Positions 23,081 to 34,581 of a DNA stretch of 64,000 bases are shown here, piece by piece (positions within the stretch are counted from its first letter, which is position 1; the number at the start of each line of letters is the position of its first letter). The translations under genes and the position numbers were made by a program. The stretch is taken from positions 27,709,819-27,773,818 of the forward strand of contig NC_061868.1 of the NCBI RefSeq assembly GCF_907164915.1. Direction: 5' to 3'. The notes below the pieces were generated by a model. It had not been told where the DNA came from and did no database searches. It worked only from the letters and a program-made list of their open reading frames with translations. This DNA comes from Impatiens glandulifera (Eukaryota; Streptophyta; Magnoliopsida; Ericales; Balsaminaceae).

Positions 23081-24276
23081 GTAACAGCTCCGGTTCGAAG
23101 ACAACATGGACCGCAACTTCCTTTGCCATCTCCTTCTCCTCTAGGAGCCGCGACGTATCAGACGGCGACTCCCGCTGGGAATCAATCAGGTAGATCAGAT
23201 CCGACTCTCCTTCCGGTCAACTCTCATCTCAAACCTCTGATTCTTACAACACCTCGGTTCTGGCGACATCAGTGTCGTTTACCACACCAAAGTAAAATCC
23301 TCCACAGGTTCCGATGCGCCTCTGTTTGTGGCCAAGGTAATGGACAAGCAGAAAATAGCGAGTCGTAATAAGGAAGGAAGAGTGAAGACGGAGAGAGCAA
23401 GGCTGTCAAAATCGAGAATTTACGTAAAATCGTTAACCGGTTGTAAACTCGTAAAATCTAGAGTTTACGTGAAATCGTAAGAGTTTTATTTGAAAAAATA
23501 ATAGTTATATATTATTATTATTTTTATATATAATTAAATATTTTATACTTAACCAATTTTAAGAAATTATATACTTTCATATAAAATTAATTAAATAATA
23601 ATAATAAATAAATAACACTATAAAAAATTATAATTATAAAATTAATTATATTAATTAATTAATTTAAATAACCAATAACTTTATTTTTTAATTTTTAAAT
23701 ATAAATTTGATTTTTTAAAGTAAAATCGTATAGAATCGTAAAATCGAAATTATTTATAAACTCGTAAAATCGTAAAATCTTATTATCGTAAATTTAAAAT
23801 CGTAAGAGTTTACCTATTTAAGAGTTTACTTAAAATCAGACTCGTTAACCTAATTTGAAATCGTAAAATCGTAAGATTTTAAGAGTTAACTCGAGATTTA
23901 ACAGCCTTGGGAGAGAGAAATACTCGAAATGCTTGAACATTCGTTTCTTTCCACGCTCGCATTGGAATCGCCGAAATGGTCGTGTTTATTGACGGAATTA
24001 TGCCTCAAAGGCGATCTCCATGTTCTTCGGCAGCGTTAGCTTTGCCGTCGGTTTCACGAATTTGCAGTCAGGTGCGCATGTTAATATACCAGCTATGTTT
24101 AGGGTTTATGTTATGGTCGCGTCAATGGTAGAAATACAAGGAGAACTAATCAGCTAAAGAAGATGATTGTAATTCTAAAGAGAAAGTTAGAGGAGTTGGA
24201 GAAAATGATTGATGAAAAGAAAAAATTGAGGAGAGAAGAAGGCCAGAAGATGAAATGGAAAGTAATGAAAGAATAA
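23081..24276 (+). pseudogene. Broken gene fragment of unknown identity, split by a MITE
   Basis: Both sides of the MITE have base composition and codon-like texture unlike the AT-rich surroundings. The left part (23106-23368) has an open frame with Pro/Ser-rich sequence (GAATYQTATPAGNQSGRSD). The right part (23918-24276) ends in a Lys/Glu-rich stretch, LKRKLEELEKMIDEKKK, likely coiled coil, then a stop at about 24274-24276. I do not recognise the protein. No long frame joins the parts, so a dead gene or captured gene fragments is most likely. Confidence 0.4.
23398..23909. mobile_element. hAT-type MITE with 8-bp target duplication
   Basis: The ends are CAAGGCTGT and ACAGCCTTG, an exact 9-bp inverted pair, with imperfect continuation inward. 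The exact 8-bp direct repeat GGAGAGAG lies on both sides (23390-23397 and 23910-23917), as expected for the hAT superfamily. It is 512 bp long, non-coding, with many GTAAAATCG phrases inside. A larger relative is at 47428-48766. Confidence 0.9.
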
Positions 24277-24299
24277 AAATTAGATAACCCAAATGAGAG

Positions 24300-25175
24300 A
24301 GGATTGACTGAATCCTTAAAATAAGGGAATGATTTTACTATTTATTAATTATATATATTATTACCAAACATCACATTTTATTCCTTTTCCTATTACCTAA
24401 TACAAAAACCCGAAACAAGCATACTCCAATGCTTAGTTTTTTTTTTTTTAATTCAAATAAGAAATTATATATATATATATATATTACAAATAATATAAAA
24501 TAATATCTCCACAATAAAACAAAATAATTAAATCTAAATATTAAATAATCATATATTCTTTATAATAATTATAAAAGACTAAGTTATTCAAGTTATCTCA
24601 CCATAACAATTAATAATGATATAAAACAAGTCAACAAATCAATCAATGTGATATTGAAAAATTAAGGGTGTAATTATACTAACTAAACTGTTCAAACCAA
24701 ATTGAATCGATCAAACCGAATTCATTACGGTTTCCTTTTTATCGAATCGATTTCAATAATTCGTTTTGTCGGTTTAACGCTAATAAAACTGTTCAAGTCG
24801 TTCAAACTCATCCAATTTTTAAAAAGTAATATTGAAATAAGATGAAAAAAATCGAACATTAAACCGAAAATGATAAATAATGTAGTGTAACTATTATGTC
24901 AAAACACATATTTAAACTAATAATAATGATAGAATATTATTAAATTACAAACTTGTTAATAGACTATCAAAATTATTAACTATTATTATAAACAAATTTT
25001 ATTTTAAAATTGTTGACTCATTTTTATTTTGATATTTAGTAAAAAAAAAATGTAAAAATAATGCATTTGTGTTTTTGAAAATTATGCCATCGACATGACA
25101 AATTCGTCTATTGCCTTAGTGTGAAAGACTAGATTGATTAATGAATATGTTACCAAATCTTATTCCTAGTATTTG

Positions 25176-25263
<88 letters not shown>

Positions 25264-25922
25264 GTTGTCAGTGATATTAAAAAAATTATAAATAGATCAA
25301 ATCGAATAAACCAATCAAAACGTTTTTTTAACCGTTAAAACTAAACCTTATAAATCGACGTTAACGGTTTAGATGTTCATTTCGGTCAATAAATCGAATA
25401 AATCGATCAAACCGATTTTTTAACAGTTAAAATCGAACCTATCAAACCGACCGACGATTTAAATATTCATTTCAGTCAATAAACCGAACAAACCGAAGCG
25501 ATTACACTGTTAGAAAAATCTCTATCAAATATTTTGCATGACAATAAACATTTAACTGATGATACACAAATTTTCGATCATGGTTAGTAATCACATGGAT
25601 GTGAGTGTATATCAAATAAGGGAATATCATAAAATATAATTTGAAATTATTATATAGAGGCTTTAATGAATTTATATATAAGTTTCACAAATACTTAGAG
25701 CAAATAATCAGTCTTAAATAAAAGTCATGTGCAATGTCTCTTACATTCCAAAAACAAAATATTATAATTCTCTCGAGATTATTCTTCTTGATAAAGTATT
25801 AAACAAATAAAATTAAATATTGATTTATCTCCTATTAATTAGGCTCAATATATTAACTAATTCATAAGTTTTTTCATATTAATTATCTTTTCATATTAGT
25901 TATCTTTTCTATTACTATTTGA
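24300..25922. other. AT-rich intergenic DNA with AAACCGA-type repeats
   Basis: Between about 24665 and 25505 phrases such as ATCAAACCGA and GTCAATAAACCGAA recur. The outer edges AGGGTGTAAT and ATTACACT are weakly inverted, so an old hAT-like MITE carrying the TA microsatellite is possible but unproven. No coding region. Confidence 0.5.
25177..25258. repeat. (TA)n microsatellite
   Basis: An uninterrupted TA run of about 82 bp. The frame across it is not a gene. Confidence 0.97.
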
Positions 25923-27602
25923 TGAGGAATAAATCATTGGTTTTGATAATTTATTCTAAACAATCAAAGAGGGAGAAATTGTTAGATCAAATTAGCTAAT
26001 TAACTTAGAACAATTAGCCAACGATTATAAAATTACAAAGTTTTGAATATTTATTTTAAATAATCAAAAAGGGAGAAATTGTTAAGTACAAATAAATAAT
26101 TAATTATTAGTATTAATTAACTATTAAATAAGAACTTAATTATGTTAATTTAATTCTGTGCAGATTAAAGAAAACCAGAAAGAAAAAGATGTCCGGTATT
26201 TGATTAAAGTCGACTATGATCAAAGTTCGGTATTATCTACAAAATCAGCATTTTACAAGATCGACAATTTATGAACATATGCATATTCAGTTTTTTTTTA
26301 TCAAATCGGTAGTTAACAAATCAGTATTTTGTAAACACATAACCGGTAGTTTACAAATCAGTATTTTGTAAACACGTAACCGATAGTTTACAAATTAGTA
26401 TTTTGTAAAGGCGCAATTAGCATTTTACGAAGATCGGTAGTTTGTCAAAGCGTAACCGGTAGCTTGTAAAATCGGCATTTTACAAACACGTAACCGGTAT
26501 TTTATCTTAGCTCGGATTTCTAACAAACACGTAACCGGTAGTTTGCACTTCGGTTTTATATTAAAGGGGAGTCAACATTTTTCTCACATCGATTTTATAT
26601 CAAGGCACGCGTCCAGTATTTTGCTAATCGGTATTTTGCAAAACACGCATCCGGTTTTATCTTTCAGTATTATATAACTTCGGTTATATAAGAAGCGCGC
26701 TCGGTATTTTATTGAAATTGGTTTTCAATAAAATCAGCATTTCCTTAGAAGCGCTTATGATATTTTCTTGCTTCTCACAATCTATTAGTCTCGGTACCAT
26801 ATAAGGACGTTTCCAGTAGCTGCAGACATCAGCTTTATGCGTCCTCAATATTTTTTTTCCATTTTGGTGCAAAGACCGATGAAGAGATTTTTCGCAACAA
26901 TAGAGCTATGCTAAAATAACCAAAGACAAGTCAAAACTTCTGAGATTTACGTTCCTCATATCATAATCCCATTAATGACAACTTGGCTTATTATCATCCA
27001 AGTACAAACAAGATCAAAGAATATCTCATCTGATGTACTATCTTGGAACTCAACCAATCAAGATCAAGACAGATGTCTTATGAAGAAAAATATGTTCGTT
27101 GAGCAGTAAAATATCTCCGTTGATATTTGCCTACTTAAGAAGACAGAGGACAACTTGCTTCACACCGATTTTTCTAAACAATCCTTTTACGAACCTTAAT
27201 CCATCAACTCTTTCAAGCTCTAAAAGTGTCATAAGCCTTCAAGTGTGTTAGAGTTCTAAATTTGTATTAAAATTCTACCTATTCTGTGTGAATTTGTTAG
27301 CATTGTAAGTTGACATAATCTGTTTCTGTTCAGCGGAGTGTGTGTGCTAAGAGTTCAAAAATAAGTAGTAACTAAGTCCTGGTTGATCAACTGGGTTGTG
27401 TAAAAGTGTTGTATTCAATCAAATATTCTAGTGAATATATTTATCAAGGTTGAGAAGAAGGGGTGACGTGGAAGCTTTATCTCTGAACATCCATAAACAT
27501 CATTTGTGTCGTGTGTTCTTTCCTATTGCATTACTTTAATCTTGTTGTGTTGTTTAATCTTGTTGTGTTGTTTCAAGTCAAAACAAACATTTCTGCACTT
27601 AA
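25923..27602 (+). repeat. 5' LTR of element C, 3' end deleted
   Basis: It starts TGAGGAATA like the right copy. It contains the U3 minisatellite with CGGTAG and TATTTTGTAAA phrases (about 26290-26480), an alternating region with TATAACTTCGGTTATATAAG, and a GGGGTGACGTG block near 27460. It breaks off at GCACTTAA (27602), where RT sequence begins. Confidence 0.85.
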
Positions 27603-28975
27603 GCGAAGATGGTTTAGCCACGAGGAACAAGGCTAGACTAGTGGCCCAAGGATACAAACTGGAGGAAGGCATTGACTTCGAGGAGTCATTTGCTCCTGTT
27701 GTCAGACTTGAGGCAATTCGAATCTTTTTAGCATTTGCAGTTATTAAAAATTTCAAAGTTTTCAAATGGACGTTAAGAGTTCCTTCCTTAACGGAATAAT
27801 AAATGAGGAGGTGTATGTCGAGCATCCTCCCATTTTTAAAAACCCCGCCTTGATAAGTGATGTCTTTAGATTGGATAAAACACTTTATGACCTTAAACAA
27901 GCTCCTAGAGCATGGTATGATACACTTACTAAGTTCCTATTTTATCATGATTTTACTATAGGATCTGTTAATAAAACGCTATTCAAATTTGAAATAGATT
28001 CACATATTTTACTTGTTCAAATATGTTGATGACATTATTTTTGGTTCAATTAACCCCAAGTTGTGTGAGAAGTTTTCTAAGATGATGACAGACAAGTTTG
28101 AGATGAGCATGATAGGAGAGCTAAGCTTCTTCTTAGGCCTTCAAGTTCGTAAACTTGAAGGAGGAACCTTCATCAATCAAGCAAACTACACAAAGGATCT
28201 GCTAAAGAAGTTCGGCATGGAGAGTTGCTCTGCTGCCTCAACTCCAATGAGCTCATCAATCAAACTTGATAAGGATGAAAATGGTCAAAGTGTTGACATC
28301 ACTTCATATCGTGAAATTATCGGTTCTTTGCTCTACTTAACAACAAACAGGCTGACATCCTCTTCGGTGTTGGTATTTGTGGAAGATTCTAGGCTAATCC
28401 TAAAAAATCTCATTATGTAGCTACTAAAAGAATTTAGAAATATCTTAAGGGCACTCAAAATATGGGACTGTGGTATCCGAAGGATTCCAGTTTTAATTTG
28501 ATAAGCTACTCTAATGCAGATTATGCGGGTTGTAAGATGGACAGGAAGAGCACCAGCAAAACTTGTCAATTCCTTGGTGATCGACTTGTCTCTTGGTATA
28601 GCAATAAGCATACCTCCATTGCAACATCAACGGTTGAAGCAAAGTATCTTGCTACTGGAAGTTGTTGTGCTTAGCTATTGTGGATCCAACAACAACTAAA
28701 AGATTTCGGCATCCAGGCTGAGAAATCCTCAATCTTTTATGACAACACCAGAGCCATAACTATAACATACAATCCGGTGTTGAACTCAAGGACCAAGCAT
28801 ATAGACATCATGCACCACTTCATCCGAGATCATGTGGTGAAGAAGCATATCCGACTGGAATATGTCTCAACCGATCAACATGTGGCTGATATCTTTATCA
28901 AGCCACTTCAAGAGACTAAGTTTTCTTACCTTAAAACATTTTGGGTCTTGCAAATATTAACTAAATTTTTCTAAA
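27603..28975 (+). pseudogene. Element C reverse transcriptase and RNase H
   Basis: RT begins mid-domain at EDGLATRNKARLVAQGY, then SFAPVVRLEAIR, DVKSSFLNGIINEEVYVEHP, LYDLKQAPRAWYDTL, KYVDDIIFGSINPKLCEKFS (YVDD intact) and FFLGLQVRKLEGG. RNase H follows, with NADYAGCKMDRKSTSKTCQF, ATSTVEAKYLA, the FYDNTRAITI stretch and STDQHVADIFIKPL. The YVDDIIFG wording is typical of the SIRE/Maximus lineage. Frameshifts lie near 27770 and 28015, and stops near 28418 and 28673. The finger part of RT is missing. Confidence 0.9.
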
Positions 28976-29820
28976 ATATGGCATGAACTTAGGGACAACC
29001 TCTTTTTCAAAATATTCATACTACATATGTTTTCATACAAACCGGGCATGTATTGAGGGAGAAGCCGTCGCTTCTCAAAATTATTTGTGTTAAAATTATT
29101 TTCATAAAAACATCATGCATGGAGTTAGGGAGAAGCTTTCGCTTCTCAAAAAGTCTTTGTTGCATAATTTCATAAAATTTATGTGTGCATCAATTTAGAG
29201 GGAAAATAAAATGATCAGATAGATAAAACCGAATGGTTTTCTCCTTTTGAAACCGACTTGATCATTCTGCCAAAATAACTATAGATAAACCGAACGGCTT
29301 AAGCAAAATAGAAATCAAGTCGATCGGTTATTTATAAGATTGAACAACTACCTCTCAGTTAAATCTATGTTTTTAAGCGGAAGCGGTTTTTCTCCAAACT
29401 TAAATAACCGATCCCTTAAACTTAGGATATGCAAATAGTTGTTTTGGTTAATATACATGAATATTTCGGTAGTTTCATCTTCAAATCAAAATGGGACAAT
29501 TGTCTAGTTTTGTCATTATTTGTCTGAATATATTCCTTCACGGAAATTAAAAGGTCATTCCTCAAATAATGTTAAAATATGTGTCTCAACGTTCAAAAAT
29601 TATGACCAACATACTTGTATCGGTCACTTTTTTTTGCCCAATGGAATTTATGATGAATCTTAAATAAATACTCCTCTATTTAATGATGTTTTTATTAAAG
29701 AAAAACTATCCATCTAAAGCGTCTCAAAATCTACTCAAAAAGATCTGAGTTTCCACTTTCTATCGATCCATATCTTCCTCTCTCAAACAAAAGACATATC
29801 TCTTCATCAAAATCAAAAAC
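28976..29820 (+). other. Non-coding spacer between pol and ORF3 of element C
   Basis: AT-rich spacer. The phrase GGGAGAAGC followed by CGCTTCTCAAAA recurs near 29060 and 29130, and CCGA-rich stretches occur at 29220-29400. A CT-rich leader precedes the first ORF3 copy. Confidence 0.6.
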
Positions 29821-30535
29821 ATGAATGTTGCTTTTGCTCTCAAAACCCTAGTCATCGATTTTGACTTTGTTCTGTCCCTTTAGGATGAAGAAATAGTCTC
29901 CATGTTCAAATCTCTCGAAAACACAAGACTGAGAAAATTTCTTGAAGGTTCTCCTCCAATCCTCGAAGATGCCGTTTTCGAATTCTTTAAAAATACAAGA
30001 GTAATCAATGATTCAATCATCACATCAGAAATTGAAGGAAATGGATTTTCCTTTTCCGAAGAAGGCTTTGCTCGTTATTTCGATCTTCCTACGGAAGGGT
30101 TCTCCGAGTTCCCTCCATCTCCAAGTGACATCATTTATGAAATGTCAATACACTTCTCAGATTCCTCCACTTGCGTTGGCACTCATGGGTTAAATCCTCC
30201 TTAAAAATTGAATTTAAGATCCTCAATGACATCATTTCCAAATCCATTATGGAAAAAGACTCCACCCACATCTACTCCAAGAAAGTTTTCTAAATGATGG
30301 TTGTCATAACTAGAGGCGTTCCGATCAACTGGTCGAAGGTCAATTTCAAAAATCTTAAGAGAATGATCTCCTCCCCAAAAATGTTGGCCCGTTATGTCGC
30401 TAAACTTGGCTCTTTCTTTTTCCATATCCATGCTCATATTGGAATGGGACCCCGTCCCAAAGCTTCCTAGATTTTGAACAAAGACAAAGTCTATGCTTAC
30501 ATCACTAAGATAGAAACAACAAAGACTAAGAAATA
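29821..30535 (+). pseudogene. Element C ORF3, first (partial) copy
   Basis: It opens MNVAFALKTLVIDFDFVLSL, then a TAG (29881-29883), then in the same frame MFKSLENTRLRKFLEG, DAVFEFFKNTRVINDS and ARYFDLPTEGFSEFPPSPSD. A frame change near 30190 leads into WSKVNFKNLKRMISS, KMLARYVAKLGSFFF and ILNKDKVYAYITK. This is the domain often labelled putative plant transposon protein, common in asterid genomes beside SIRE-like elements. Its biochemical role is unknown. It aligns with the N-terminal third of the second copy. Confidence 0.7.
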
Positions 30536-31022
30536 AATGCTCTTAGGGTCTCCAAGTCATTAGTTTTAGGCTTCAAATCTTTCTAACATTATCAAGTTAG
30601 AATTGGGAAAATGTGAACCGGTCATTTTGTGTTGTGAACCGATTATTTATATTTCTATTAATGAAATCATAGGTTATTGAATAATATGTGCATTTATTTG
30701 TTATTCTAAGTTACATTTTTAATTTATAATCGTTATAAAACATTTATGTTTAAAAATGAATTTTTGTCTTGAAAATATGTCCTTTCAAAAAGGCGTCATT
30801 TTTCCTCTTTTAATAGGGTGTGGGTACATGCGCCAGAAATATGACGGTTCAGTATCCTCCTATTTTGGTTTTTGAAAAATAGCCTGTCATATCCTTATTT
30901 AAAGGCAATGCATGCCGAAATTTTGGTTTCACGTCCTACAAACCCTAAAATATCTTTATTTTGCTATGCTCTTTATCTAGAACTCATTCTTCATCTTCTT
31001 CTGCTTTTCTAAACCTACAGAT

Positions 31023-34000
31023 ATGGCTAAGGATAATGCATTCTCTAAAAATATCATGCATGTGAACTTCGATTCCATATACGAATCTGGAACATTGGAG
31101 ATACGGATGATGTTCGGATCTATTGAGGACTCCGCCCTTAGACATTTTCTGGAAGGTCCCTTCATCTACTACACTGAAGTTGTCTGGGCATTCTTTGACT
31201 CTACCAAGGTGAACAGTGTGGAGTTCACTATTACTGAAGAGTTGTTCACAAAGGCTCTAAAACTTCCAACAAAAGGCCGGGACTTTTCTCAAGCAATGTC
31301 TCCCGGTGCCTTATCCAACTTGCAATCTATATTTTCTGATAGTGCCGCTCTTGTGAGCATTAGCAGTAAGAAGAAAGATCTAAAGTGCGAATATCGCATT
31401 CTCTACGAAATTACTGCTAAAGCACTACATGGAAGAGGCGGAAATTACGACACTATCACCCAATCTAAGTTTGATATGATGGGTTCCATTGTTAGAGGCG
31501 ATATCATAAACTAGGGACTTGTTCTGTTTAACACTTTGTGCAAAATGATGTCTCCTCACAACAAACAAAGCCTCAGATTCGCAGTACAAATAGGATGGAT
31601 TCTGAAGAATTTGTATGTACCTACAAGTCTAGGTACCTCGTTAAACTCTAGAAAAATCATGATTGTTGTCACTATTGGTCGATATATTACCAGGATTAAT
31701 AAAGCCAAGGAGACTAACTCTGAAGCTTCCGAACAACAGTCAAGTGGCGGTAACATTGTCGGTGCGAAAATGGTAGAAGGAAAGTCAATGGGCGGCTCAA
31801 AACGTATCAATCCCTCCACCCGTGCCGCGTCCTCAAAAAGACTCAAATCGAACGTTGAGTCTACCGCCAGCACAAACAGCTTTGTTATAAGTATACCTGG
31901 AGAAACAAGCGAAATTAAGTTTTCTCAAAAAGGACCTCAACATGAGGTAAATATCCCTACTCCGCCTCTCTTTAATTCCGCATCTGTGTCAGCAAATGTT
32001 CAAGTTCAGGAGGAAGGTCTTGCACTTCCTACCACTACAATTGAGCCTGCGACTCTAGAGGTTCAATCGGTAGTCATTAATGAAACAACCATGGTAGCCG
32101 ATCCTAATGCTACTAGTCGGTCGGATGCTCTTCAAACCGATTGGTCAGCCGACTCTCATACCGACCGACTAAATGATGTTCCTCAAACTGATCAGTTACT
32201 TGTTGCTGAAACCGACCGGTCCGACGCTGCTCGAACTGATCAGTTTGATGCCTTGCAAACCGGTCATCTAGAGGTGGCTGCAACCGATCAAACCAATCTT
32301 GATTAAGCTTTTTAGAAGGAGATTCCAACTCTAGGTATGGCTCCCTTAACTGCTGGTGATAAGACGACTACGGTAGCCGTCAATGAAGAATTCATTCCCA
32401 CTCCAACATTTCCACACATAATTTTGCATATTGTGCCTCCTCCAAATGAACATGCCATAAGAAGGGTTCCGGTTAACTTATTTTCTTCCTTTGCTGAAAT
32501 GAGAACAAGGAAACTTGAAATTAGAGAACTAGTTTGAGAACCTAAACAAGCGGAAGTTGCTAAGACAGACAAAGGTAAGTTAGACAAAGGTATCGCTCCT
32601 TGTCCTCCTGACTTGCCTCTTGATGTCACTTTAGAGGCACAAATATCCATTCAACTGATTCTTGAACAGTCTAAAGCTGATGCTATGTTAAAAATTGATG
32701 TCTTCAATTCTTGGACGAATCTCAGATTGGGAAAGAGTTTTAGTGAGGTGTTCCCGAATTTAGCGAAAAATGAGAAATGGTCAAGACTTATAGAATTGGA
32801 AGAGGAAATCTTTTTCATCACTAAAACAAGTTCTGTCACCAAAGCCCTAGGACGAAGCGATTCGTGGATACTTATGTAAGGGGTCGCGCGATCTTTCCTG
32901 CCTTCAAAGAATGCCAGCTAAATTTTAATACAACCTATGACACGGCAAAAATAGACGCGGAGGTGATTAATCACCTTAATGGCCTACTAGAGATGTATAT
33001 ATCCACTACTTTCAAGTATGTGGATGGTAGTGAATGTTCTAACTAAGAAGAAACAGGAATCCATTCTCTTCGAACCGATTTAAACCATGACGACAAGAAT
33101 GAGCCCTTGGACTTCATTGAAGAAATGCCTCCTCCTCAAGGAGAAACTCAATATATTAGAACCGCGCAAATCCGGTTGAAGAAGCTCAGACATCAAGGCA
33201 AGAACAGACAAGTGCAGAAGAACGTGAAAAGTTTGATGGCTATGAGGTGAGAGGACCTTGTGTCAAAGAGCAGTACGGTGGTATGTCAAAACAGGATTGA
33301 GAGCGTTTTCATAAACGTTTAGAAGTTACATCTGCCGACGTAACAGATTCGGGTCTTCTCATGTCACCATTTAAAGAGATTGAGAACGAGTATGGGCAAG
33401 ATGAAGCCCATTCGATTCCATCATCCACAGAAGACAAGGGTCATGTCTCCTCTCATCGAATTGAGAACCCTGAACCAACCGACAGTGAATTTCCTCCCCC
33501 AGATCAAACTGAAGTTTAGAACCCGAAACAACCGACTCCTACTCACTCCATTTCGAGTAAGTCTTTTAAATCCAAAGGAACTCCTAAACATATTCGTGAA
33601 GCCAGGGATACACATCTTGAAGAATCGGCCGGTCAACAAGATAATCAACCAGAACCTGAGCTGTCCATTTATGTTAGTACCAGCCGAGTTGTTCCTATCA
33701 AATTTGTTCCACTTGGCTCCTATAGATCCACTTCTAAGGAGGTGACAGCAAGATAGGTGGATATCAGATGAATCGTCATGGAAACTATGGATTCACGGTA
33801 AGACATTTTTCAATCCTTTGAATATCGATTGGACTGAATGGAGAACCAGCCAACGTCCTCTTTTGATATGTAAAACCAAGGATTAGAAAGGCTGAGACAA
33901 GAAATGTGACAAGATCTTAAGAAGTTCGAACCTTTCTTCAAGAAAACATATGATATCCAAAACGAAACCAAATCCGCTTTTGAGGTTCTCATATCTCAAA

Positions 34001-34379
34001 TATTGGAAATGACTAAGTCTCAAAATGCTATCGATGCTGAAAAGTTAAGAGAATAAGAAACTCTTTCTCAACGCTACCAGGATGAAGAAAATGCGTTTGC
34101 TGAGGCTGATAAACAATAAGAGGATGATGAAAACCATCTGACTATTGAACAAATGTAGCAGCAATTAAAAATTCCTATTCCACGCAGCACTCGCTCCACT
34201 CGAAGGCTGCGCCGAAGTGATGGTTCTTCTATTGATGATGTCCCTGTTCAACCAAGAGGAAGAGGTCGTGGGCGTAACATCGAGGTCCAACCCAGCTGTA
34301 CTTTTATGGAAGGAGCGAGAGCGGACATAGCAAAGAGAAATGCAGACATTGAAAAGAAAACTTCGATAGGGAGACACTA
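31023..34379 (+). pseudogene. Element C ORF3, second (long) copy, env-position protein
   Basis: It starts MAKDNAFSKNIMHVNFDSIY with ISSLE-type plant-transposon domain features: MMFGSIEDSALRHFLEG, VVWAFFDSTKV, ELFTKALKLPTKG. The frame runs to about 32879 with stops at 31512, 32304 and 32533, then continues in other frames. A Ser/Thr-rich middle contains a repeated TDQ/TDR unit (32116-32300). A predicted coiled coil lies near 33880-34150 (QILEMTKSQNAIDAEKLRE), and the basic end has RGRGRGRN. It stops near 34378. There is no obvious signal peptide or transmembrane segment, so an envelope role is not supported by what I see. The leader is CT-rich and ends CTACAG, possibly a splice acceptor. Confidence 0.7.
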
Positions 34380-34581
34380 AAACTATCCTTTTATTTTTGC
34401 TCTTTCCTACTATATCTTTCAATTATGAAGTCAATGTTTTTGTTGAACATCTAGTTTTTTTGACTAATAACATTCATCAGTTTGTCTATCAAATAGGGAA
34501 GTCACATGATGCATATTTTATGAACAATTGCTGGTTTTGATAAAAAAAAATTGTTAAAAATATCAAAAAGGGAGAAATTCT

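Noticed and set aside
25141..25338. 65-codon frame across the TA run
   Set aside because: Encodes only an IY repeat from the microsatellite.
31023..34379. Genuine envelope glycoprotein or endogenous virus
   Set aside because: No signal peptide or membrane anchor is visible and the domain is that of plant SIRE-linked ORFs; called only env-position.
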